Of a stretch of 5,020 nucleotides of DNA, positions 1-5,020 are shown one piece after another. Numbering within the stretch: position 1 is the first letter of the stretch; every line of letters begins with the position of its first letter. Source of the DNA: Mycobacterium sp. (GTDB taxonomy: Bacteria; Actinomycetota; Actinomycetes; Mycobacteriales; Mycobacteriaceae); contig JAOPWF010000261.1 of assembly GCA_025965815.1 (NCBI GenBank), positions 1-5,020 of the forward strand, written 5' to 3'. The translations under genes were made by a program, and so were the position numbers. Under the pieces are notes generated by a model. It was not told the origin of the DNA, did no database searches, and worked only from the letters and a program-made list of their open reading frames with translations.

Positions 1-1037
<1,037 letters not shown>

Positions 1038-1084
1038 GAAGGGTGGGGAGGGCCCGCCTGAAAGACTCGACTGGCTTGGGAAGG

Positions 1085-1113
1085 ACCGTAACGGTTCAGA
1101 TCGGTCTCGTCAC
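1085..1113 (-). promoter_or_regulatory. Candidate SigA-type promoter for rpfA
   Basis: On the minus strand GTGACG (1113-1108) is followed after exactly 17 nt by TACGGT (1090-1085). This resembles the mycobacterial SigA pattern of a TTGACn-like -35 and a TAnnnT -10. Transcription would start near 1078, about 40 nt before the aptamer, which suits a riboswitch leader. The -10 is embedded in the palindrome ACCGTTACGGT. A competing -10 (TAGGAT, 1153-1148) lies 63 nt upstream but has no good -35. This is pattern matching only. Confidence 0.35.
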
Positions 1114-1115
1114 CT

Positions 1116-1148
1116 TTTGCCGATCTCGGCGTTTCCGCCCCCGGCAAA
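1116..1148 (-). other. Stem-loop with GAAA tetraloop in the rpfA upstream region
   Basis: Outer arms TTTGCCG (1148-1142) and CGGCAAA (1122-1116) are perfectly complementary over 7 bp. Inside lies a second perfect hairpin, GGCG-GAAA-CGCC (1139-1128), whose GAAA loop is of the stable GNRA type. No U-tract follows on either strand, so it does not look like an ordinary terminator. If transcription begins at the upstream -10 candidate (1153-1148) it would be at the 5' end of the rpfA leader. If it begins near 1078 it is DNA-only and may be an operator. The function is unknown. Confidence 0.5.
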
Positions 1149-1244
1149 TCCTAAAAGGGTTCTAAAAGCCCAAGAGAATTTTGCATTTCCGCAGGTGCGG
1201 CGCGGACTCCACCCGGCCGTAGCCAGGTTGTGACCATTCCGTTA

Positions 1245-1260
1245 TGTGACGCAAATCACG
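1245..1260. promoter_or_regulatory. CRP (cAMP receptor protein) binding site
   Basis: TGTGA-CGCAAA-TCACG matches the mycobacterial CRP consensus TGTGA-N6-TCACA at 9 of its 10 fixed positions. The site begins one base beyond the moaD2 stop codon, so it belongs to the intergenic region feeding rpfA. In M. tuberculosis CRP (Rv3676) is known to control rpfA transcription, which fits. It sits about 110 to 175 bp upstream of the two promoter candidates I can see. That is further than a classical activator position, so the true start may be elsewhere. Confidence 0.7.
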
Positions 1261-1261
1261 A

Positions 1262-1543
1262 TCATCCCCCGGCGAATGGGGGTAACACATCGATCGTCTG
1301 GTTTGTTCGCAGCGCCACCGACGGGTCCTTAACCGCCATGCCGTCGCACAGAAGCGAGCAGCGGCGCAAAATTTTCTCCAGTTCGTAGCCGCGCGCGCCG
1401 AGCTCTTCGACCAGTTCACCGACGGTCGAGCCGGGGGCCACGGTCACCATTTCGTCTTCCACCCCCGCAGCGGCCCGCGCAGCCGCGAAGTAGCGCACGG
1501 TGACGCGCACTCGAGTAGAGGTGTCGGCCAGATCCTCGGACAT
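1262..1543 (-). CDS. moaD: Molybdopterin synthase sulfur-carrier subunit MoaD2
   Basis: Small ubiquitin-like sulfur carrier of molybdenum-cofactor synthesis. Its C-terminal glycine is activated and thiocarboxylated, and with MoaE it inserts two sulfurs into cyclic pyranopterin monophosphate. The protein is 93 residues, the usual size, and ends in the diagnostic Gly-Gly (VLPPFAGG). The beta-grasp pattern is visible: VRVTVRYFAAARAAAG (about 12-27), VTVAPGSTVGELVEEL (33-48), SLLCDGMAVKDPSVAL (63-78) and TIDVLPPFAGG (83-93). I chose ATG at 1543 because an upstream in-frame ATG at 1627 would add 28 residues lying within the moaA coding region and without family similarity. The gene starts 2 nt after the moaA stop (TGACCATG), which implies translational coupling. 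By synteny it is moaD2 of M. tuberculosis. MoaE, its partner, is not in the window. Confidence 0.93.
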   Translation of the reverse strand: MSEDLADTSTRVRVTVRYFAAARAAAGVEDEMVTVAPGSTVGELVEELGARGYELEKILRRCSLLCDGMAVKDPSVALRTNQTIDVLPPFAGG

Positions 1544-1545
1544 GG

Positions 1546-2598
1546 TCAGCCGCCGATTGCGCTCATCGGCCGTGTGGGCTGAACGAATCCCGGGTCGTTG
1601 ATGCCGTGGCCGGCGGGCTTGGCCCACATCGCCGCGCGCCAGGCCGATTCCACGGCGTCGTCATCGGCGCCGCCGCGCATCAGGCCGCGGAGGTCCGTCT
1701 CGTGCGTGGAGAACAGGCAGCTGCGCACCTGGCCGTCGGCGGTGAGCCGGGTCCGGTCGCAGTCCGAGCAGAAGGCATGCGTCACCGAGGCGATGATGCC
1801 GACCTTGTGCGGGCCACCGTCGACCTGCCACAGCTCCGCGGGTGCCGAGCCACGCGGAGTCGGATCGGGCTGCAGCGTGAAGTGCTCGCTGAGGGTGGCG
1901 AAGACTTCGTCGCCGCTCAGCGCCTCGCCACGGCGCCACTGATGTCCGGCATCCAACGGCATCTGCTCGATGATCCGCAGCTGATAGTCGTGTTCGAGGC
2001 AGAACCGCAGCAGTTGCACCGCGTCGTCCCGCCCGGTCTTCGGGTCCAGCACCGCGTTTACCTTGACCGGCGACAGACCGGCCTTGCGCGCCGCGGCCAG
2101 GCCGGCCAGCACGTCGGGCAGCCGGTCGCGGCGGGTGATCGCCGCGAAGCGCGCATCATCGACACTGTCCAGTGAGACGTTGATGCGGTCCAGGCCGGCC
2201 TCTGCCAGTGCTTCGGCCCGCCGCGCCAGGGCCACCCCGTTGGTGGTCAGCGCGATCTCGGGGCGGGGGCGCAGCGCGGCGGCGGCGGCTATTACCTCTT
2301 CCAGATTCTTCGACACCAACGGCTCCCCGCCGGTGAAGCGGACATTGGTGACCCCGAGTCGCGTCACCGCGATACGCAGCAGGCGGGTCAACTCCTCGGT
2401 GCTCAACAGTTGCTCGCCGGGCAGCCAGTCCAGCCCTTCGGCGGGCATGCAGTAGGTGCAACGCAGATTGCAGCGATCGGTGAGTGACACCCGCAGGTCG
2501 GTCGCCGCCCTGCCGAAGGTGTCGACTAACGGGCCATCGGCCGGTGCGCCCTCGACGGGTCGGATCACCGACGGCAGGCCAAGCGTGGTCACGGTCAT
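1546..2598 (-). CDS. moaA: GTP 3',8-cyclase MoaA (radical SAM)
   Basis: First enzyme of molybdenum-cofactor synthesis. It converts GTP to (8S)-3',8-cyclo-7,8-dihydro-GTP using two [4Fe-4S] clusters and S-adenosylmethionine. At 350 residues it is near family length. The N-terminal radical SAM motif is C43-NLR-C47-TY-C50. SAM contacts follow at VRFTGGEPL (86-94), TTNG (118-121) and INVSLDS (139-145). The C-terminal GTP-binding cluster has C277-SD-C280 and C294 (the CxxC-x13-C pattern). The protein ends SAIGG, the conserved Gly-Gly tail that complements the active site. All key residues are present, so it should be active. Its ATG overlaps the yccF stop as ATGA, and moaD2 follows 2 nt after its own stop, so the three genes look like one operon. 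By position it corresponds to moaA2 of M. tuberculosis. Mycobacteria often carry several moaA paralogues. Confidence 0.97.
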   Translation of the reverse strand: MTVTTLGLPSVIRPVEGAPADGPLVDTFGRAATDLRVSLTDRCNLRCTYCMPAEGLDWLPGEQLLSTEELTRLLRIAVTRLGVTNVRFTGGEPLVSKNLEEVIAAAAALRPRPEIALTTNGVALARRAEALAEAGLDRINVSLDSVDDARFAAITRRDRLPDVLAGLAAARKAGLSPVKVNAVLDPKTGRDDAVQLLRFCLEHDYQLRIIEQMPLDAGHQWRRGEALSGDEVFATLSEHFTLQPDPTPRGSAPAELWQVDGGPHKVGIIASVTHAFCSDCDRTRLTADGQVRSCLFSTHETDLRGLMRGGADDDAVESAWRAAMWAKPAGHGINDPGFVQPTRPMSAIGG

Positions 2599-2987
2599 GC
2601 GGCCACCTTCGTTTGGTCGACAGGGACGATCTCCTTGCCGAGCGGTACCAGCGAGATCGGGATGAGCTTAAGGTTCGCCAGCGCCAATGGGATACCGATG
2701 ATGGTGATCGCCATCGCCACGGCGCTCACCAGATGGGCGATCGCCAGCCAGATGCCGAACAGAATCACCCAGATGACGTTGCCGATCAGCGCGCCCGGCC
2801 GCGGGCCCGGCTTCTCCACGATGGTGCGCCCGAACGGCCACAGGGCGTACGACGCGATCCGCAGCGCGGCGAAGCCGAACGGGATGGTGATGATCAAGAC
2901 GAAGCAGATGATCGCCGCCAGCAGGTAGCCCAGCGCCAGCCAGAGGCCGCCGAAGATCAACCAGATGACGTTCAGGATCAGGCGCAT
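2595..2987 (-). CDS. yccF: YccF-family integral membrane protein
   Basis: Small membrane protein of the YccF (DUF307) family, whose biochemical role is not known to me. The 130 residues contain two homologous halves offset by 64 residues: LNVIWLIFGGLWLALGYLL (5-23) pairs with IGNVIWVILFGIWLAIAHLV (68-87), and TIPFG...LWPFGRTIV (34-57) pairs with TIIGIP...LVPLGKEIV (95-121). Each half has hydrophobic stretches at roughly 8-42 and 70-105, joined by a short polar linker (EKPGPRPG, 58-65). The start is supported by a strong GGAGGA just upstream. It is the first gene of the moaA-moaD2 operon, overlapping moaA by 4 nt. This position is the same as I recall for Rv0870c, so the link with the moa genes is old, though its meaning is unclear. 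A TAGGCT (3014-3009) could be its -10, giving a short leader. Confidence 0.93.
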   Translation of the reverse strand: MRLILNVIWLIFGGLWLALGYLLAAIICFVLIITIPFGFAALRIASYALWPFGRTIVEKPGPRPGALIGNVIWVILFGIWLAIAHLVSAVAMAITIIGIPLALANLKLIPISLVPLGKEIVPVDQTKVAA

Positions 2988-2990
2988 GTT

Positions 2991-2996
2991 TCCTCC
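2991..2996 (-). promoter_or_regulatory. Ribosome binding site of yccF
   Basis: GGAGGA on the minus strand, 3 nt before the ATG at 2987. It is the strongest Shine-Dalgarno in the window and serves the first gene of the operon; moaA and moaD2 depend on coupling. Confidence 0.8.
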
Positions 2997-3052
2997 AGCG
3001 GTCGCCCCAGCCTACCGAGTAAACAGGGGTGCTCGGCGGTTGGCCGTCCGAG

Positions 3053-3058
3053 TAGGAT
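3053..3058 (+). promoter_or_regulatory. Candidate -10 element for cspB
   Basis: TAGGAT fits the mycobacterial TAnnnT -10. Transcription would begin near 3065 and give a leader of roughly 80 nt before cspB. No convincing -35 is seen 16-18 nt upstream (TGCTCG at 3030-3035). The intergenic region must also hold the divergent yccF promoter. Confidence 0.3.
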
Positions 3059-3069
3059 CACCTGACATC

Positions 3070-3091
3070 GCGTCCTGCGGAGGTGGGACGC
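3070..3091 (+). other. Hairpin in the cspB leader
   Basis: GCGTCC (3070-3075) and GGACGC (3086-3091) form a perfect 6-bp stem around a 10-nt loop containing GGAGGTG, followed by TTTCATTGTGT. It lies near the 5' end of the inferred cspB leader. It could be an mRNA-stabilising or attenuating structure or, as DNA, an operator. The T-run is too short to call it a terminator, and there is no plus-strand gene upstream to terminate. Confidence 0.4.
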
Positions 3092-3143
3092 TTTCATTGT
3101 GTATTCAGATGTTGACTGACGGCCAGACAAGCGGGTGAGAGCA

Positions 3144-3557
3144 GTGCCTACCGGCAAGGTGAAGTGGTACGACGCCGAGAAGGGCTTCGGCTTCCTGTCG
3201 CAGGAAGACGGCGAGGACGTCTATATCCGTTCCTCGGCGCTGCCTGCGGGCGTCGAGGGTCTGAAGGCGGGCCAGCGTGTCGAGTTCGGTGTCGCCGCCG
3301 GTCGTCGCGGTCCGCAGGCGTTGAGCCTCAAACTGATCGACCCGCCGCCCAGCATCATCCGGACCCGGCGCGAGGCGGCCGGTCCGCCCGAGCACAAGCA
3401 CACACCCGACGAGTTGCACGGCATGGTCGAGGACCTGATCACGCTGCTGGAGGGAGCAGTACAGCCCGAGCTGCGCAAGGGCAAGTACCCCGACCGCAAG
3501 ACCGCCCGCCGGGTGTCGGAGGTCGTCAAGGCGGTCGCGCGCGAACTGGACGCGTAA
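3144..3557 (+). CDS. cspB: Cold-shock-domain protein CspB with C-terminal extension
   Basis: Probable single-stranded nucleic-acid-binding (RNA chaperone type) protein. With GTG at 3144 as start it has 137 residues, close to M. tuberculosis CspB (Rv0871, about 135), against about 67 for a typical CspA. The cold-shock domain covers 2-65: [15 protein letters not shown] holds the RNP1 motif (KGFGFL), and [10 protein letters not shown] (24-33) stands where RNP2 usually reads DVFVHFSAI, so the usual His and Phe are replaced. GQRVEF and GPQALSL complete the barrel. Residues about 70-137 are a charged, mostly helical-looking tail ([20 protein letters not shown], then [20 protein letters not shown]) not found in ordinary Csp proteins. 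GTG 3144 is preferred over an in-frame GTG at 3135 because GGTGA (3134-3138) is well spaced before it and the protein then begins MPTGKVKWY as in relatives. It is divergent from yccF. Confidence 0.95.
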   Translation: MPTGKVKWYDAEKGFGFLSQEDGEDVYIRSSALPAGVEGLKAGQRVEFGVAAGRRGPQALSLKLIDPPPSIIRTRREAAGPPEHKHTPDELHGMVEDLITLLEGAVQPELRKGKYPDRKTARRVSEVVKAVARELDA

Positions 3558-3562
3558 CTGTC

Positions 3563-3610
3563 TGCGCCGAACGTGAGCTTGCGTCTGACATTTCGCGAGA
3601 ATTTGGCGCA
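3563..3610. repeat. 48-nt inverted-repeat-bounded element between convergent genes
   Basis: TGCGCC (3563-3568) and GGCGCA (3605-3610) bound a 36-nt interior that contains a second near-palindrome, TTTCGCGAGA. The element fills almost the whole 58-nt gap between the cspB stop and the stop of the DUF559 gene. It may act as a bidirectional terminator, or be a member of a dispersed REP-like repeat family. Only one copy is visible here, so repeat status is inference. No long U-tract follows on either strand. Confidence 0.45.
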
Positions 3611-3615
3611 TTGGT

Positions 3616-4473
3616 TCAGGTTCGTCGCGATAGCGCTGCCCGTACTCGGGCGACCACTGTGCCCGGCCGGTCGCGCAGCATCTCGGCGCTGACCCGGACG
3701 ATCGTCCACCCGAGCGCCTCGAGCTCGGCGAGCCGGTCGATATCGCGGCTGCGCTGCGCAGCGTCGGTCCAGTGTTGGGCGCCGTCGAACTCCACACCGA
3801 CGCGGAACTCTTCCCAGCCCATGTCGAGGCGGGCCACGAAGTTGCCGTAAGCGTCGAAGATTTCGATCTGGGTGCGCGGCGGAGGTAATCCCGACGACAC
3901 CAGGACGAGCCGTGTCCGGGTCTCCTGCGGTGACTCCGCGCCGCCGTCGCACAGTCGAAGCGCTTCTCGCAGCCCGACGATGCCGCGCGCACCCCGGTGG
4001 CGGTCGATGAGCGACTCCACATCAGCGGGCTTCAGATGCGTGGCTCGCATGAGCGCGTCCAGGCGGATCACTGCTGTCGTCAGTAGCGTGCGGCGACCCA
4101 CATCGAATGCGGTGCGCGCGGGCGTTGTGGCCAAAATGCCTCTTGCGCGGCACCGTTCGTCCTCCGTCAGCACATCGCTGTGCAACAGGATGCCCCGCGT
4201 CTTGTGCCGGCTGCGGTGGTTCAGTTCCGCAGGCAGGTGCGGGTCGATCCACAACGACCCGTGCAGCGCCGCCGCGGACAGACCCGCGACGGTCGCCTCT
4301 CGCCCGGACCACAGCCATGCGGCGCGCGCCTTGGTAACGGGTGTGAGCTGCGCACCCCTCGGTATGCAGACATTGCGGAACACGGCGTCGTAGCGGACGC
4401 CCAGCTGGTAGCGATTGAGGACGCCGGCTTCGAGCGCCTCGCTGCCCACGAACGGCCAGTCCGCTCCCGTCAT
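3616..4473 (-). CDS. DUF559 (Vsr-like endonuclease fold) protein with AbiEi-like N-terminus
   Basis: A 285-residue protein of a family that is common in mycobacteria and other actinobacteria and has no settled function. Residues about 10-60 resemble the winged-helix start of AbiEi-type proteins (VLNRYQLGVRYDAVFRNVCIPRG), and 61-160 resemble the rest of such proteins. The C-terminal part (about 180-285) matches DUF559, related to the very-short-patch-repair endonuclease fold: SPQETRTR with E184, then RLDMGW with D217, then VGVEFDGAQHW with E228, D230 and H234, and WTIVRVSAEML near the end. These acidic and His positions are those expected of a PD-(D/E)XK-type nuclease, so catalysis is possible but unproven. 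No clear Shine-Dalgarno precedes ATG 4473, so the start is less certain. No partner toxin gene is adjacent, so calling it an antitoxin is not supported. It is absent from the syntenic M. tuberculosis region as I remember it, which suggests an accessory insertion. Confidence 0.85.
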   Translation of the reverse strand: MTGADWPFVGSEALEAGVLNRYQLGVRYDAVFRNVCIPRGAQLTPVTKARAAWLWSGREATVAGLSAAALHGSLWIDPHLPAELNHRSRHKTRGILLHSDVLTEDERCRARGILATTPARTAFDVGRRTLLTTAVIRLDALMRATHLKPADVESLIDRHRGARGIVGLREALRLCDGGAESPQETRTRLVLVSSGLPPPRTQIEIFDAYGNFVARLDMGWEEFRVGVEFDGAQHWTDAAQRSRDIDRLAELEALGWTIVRVSAEMLRDRPGTVVARVRAALSRRT

Positions 4474-4527
4474 GCCGATAGGACGAGCACAACTGGACCT
4501 TCGTTCCGATGTGGCCCCGCCGTCGGG

Positions 4528-4533
4528 AACAAT
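4528..4533 (+). promoter_or_regulatory. Candidate -10 for a leaderless transcript of the GST-like gene
   Basis: AACAAT ends 6 nt before the GTG at 4540, the spacing expected when transcription starts on the G of the start codon. No Shine-Dalgarno lies at a suitable distance, which fits leaderless translation, common in mycobacteria. The -35 side is weak (TTCCGA at 4504-4509, 18 nt away). Confidence 0.35.
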
Positions 4534-4539
4534 GGTCGG

Positions 4540-5020
4540 GTGGCCTCCTACGTCGCCGGCAAGGGCGATTTCAACCGCGATACCGCCTACATCGAAACCC
4601 GCATCACCGCCGACGGTCGCGACGGCTATCCCGTCGAACCCGGCCGATACCGCCTGATCGTCGCCCGGGCCTGTCCGTGGGCCAATCGCACAATTATCGT
4701 GCGGCGATTACTCGGCCTCGAAGACGTTGTGTCCATTGGTTTTTGCGGCCCGACCCATGACGAGCGGAGCTGGACGTTCGACCTCGACCCCGGCGGCGTC
4801 GACCCGGTGCTCAACATCCCGCGGTTGCAGGACGCCTACTTCGCCCGCATCCCGGACTACCCGAAGGGCATCACGGTGCCTGCGATCGTCGACGTGCCGA
4901 CCGGCCGGGTTTTCAGCACCGACGTCGCGCAGATGACGCTGGTCCGGTCCACCGAGTGGACCCGGTTTCACCGCGACGGCTCACCGGAGCTTTATCCCGA
5001 GCCGCTGCGTGCCGAGATCG
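4540..5020 (+). CDS. Xi-class glutathione S-transferase homologue (ECM4/YqjG-like), 3' end outside window
   Basis: Homologue of glutathionyl-hydroquinone reductases, thioredoxin-fold proteins that reduce thiol adducts of quinones. The first 160 residues are present, about half of the family length. The family opening is clear: RYRLIVARACPWANRTIIVRR (37-57) carries the catalytic Cys45 in the CPWA motif, followed by GLEDVVSIGF. A thioredoxin-fold cis-Pro segment comes next, GITVPAIVDVPTGRVFSTD (110-128), then LVRSTEWTRFH and LYPEPLRAEI. Two usual positions differ: CPWAH reads CPWAN, and the NES motif that contacts the gamma-Glu of glutathione reads STD. Mycobacteria make mycothiol instead of glutathione, so the real thiol partner is probably not glutathione; that is inference. 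GTG 4540 is chosen because no in-frame ATG/GTG lies in the short gap upstream and a -10-like AACAAT is placed for leaderless start. Divergent from the DUF559 gene. Confidence 0.9.
   Translation, partial: MASYVAGKGDFNRDTAYIETRITADGRDGYPVEPGRYRLIVARACPWANRTIIVRRLLGLEDVVSIGFCGPTHDERSWTFDLDPGGVDPVLNIPRLQDAYFARIPDYPKGITVPAIVDVPTGRVFSTDVAQMTLVRSTEWTRFHRDGSPELYPEPLRAEI

Noticed and set aside
1187..1198. CCGC-AGGT-GCGG hairpin as a moaD2 terminator
   Set aside because: The stem is only 4-5 bp and is not followed by a U-tract on the minus strand.
1544..1627. Longer MoaD2 starting at ATG 1627
   Set aside because: The extra 28 residues lie inside moaA in another frame and look like shadow sequence; MoaD homologues start near the ATG at 1543.
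3109..3138. Nine-codon upstream ORF (ATG 3109, stop 3136-3138) before cspB
   Set aside because: No Shine-Dalgarno precedes it and such a short frame is expected by chance, although its stop overlaps the alternative GTG at 3135.
3105..4022. Long minus-strand frame antisense to cspB and overlapping the DUF559 gene (305 codons)
   Set aside because: Arg/Ser-rich, crosses the cspB terminator region and contradicts two well-supported genes.

Overview
This is high-GC DNA from a mycobacterium, most likely a non-tuberculous species (Mycolicibacterium or a relative). The gene order rpfA – moaD2 – moaA – yccF – (divergent) cspB is, from memory, that of the M. tuberculosis Rv0867c–Rv0871 block. To the right it departs: where I recall a PE_PGRS gene and fadE10 in M. 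tuberculosis, this window has a DUF559/Vsr-like nuclease-type gene and a Xi-class glutathione-transferase homologue.

Layout. Positions 1-815 (minus) hold the start and catalytic part of rpfA, a secreted resuscitation-promoting factor whose Pro/Ala-rich tail runs off the left edge. The 446-nt gap upstream of it (816-1261) is dense with control elements. It has a well-formed ydaO-type (c-di-AMP) riboswitch aptamer that ends about 24 nt before the rpfA start codon, a possible SigA promoter, a GAAA-capped stem-loop and a near-consensus CRP site. From 2987 down to 1262 the minus strand carries a tightly coupled operon: yccF (membrane protein), moaA (ATGA overlap) and moaD2 (2-nt gap). Divergent from it is cspB (3144-3557), a cold-shock-domain protein with an unusual C-terminal extension of about 70 residues. 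The convergent gap after cspB is filled almost entirely by a 48-nt sequence bounded by inverted repeats. Then comes the DUF559 gene (minus, 3616-4473) and, divergent from it across 66 nt, a probably leaderless Xi-class GST/ECM4-like gene that runs off the right edge.

How they fit together. MoaA and MoaD2 belong to molybdenum-cofactor synthesis: MoaA makes the cyclic precursor and MoaD2 carries the sulfur. RpfA is a peptidoglycan-cleaving enzyme involved in exit from dormancy. Its leader suggests two layers of nucleotide signalling, cAMP through CRP at transcription and c-di-AMP through the riboswitch on the mRNA. The points most worth follow-up are the riboswitch with no visible terminator and with aptamer segments complementary to the rpfA Shine-Dalgarno, the DUF559 gene next to a palindromic element, and the GST-like enzyme in a lineage that uses mycothiol rather than glutathione.
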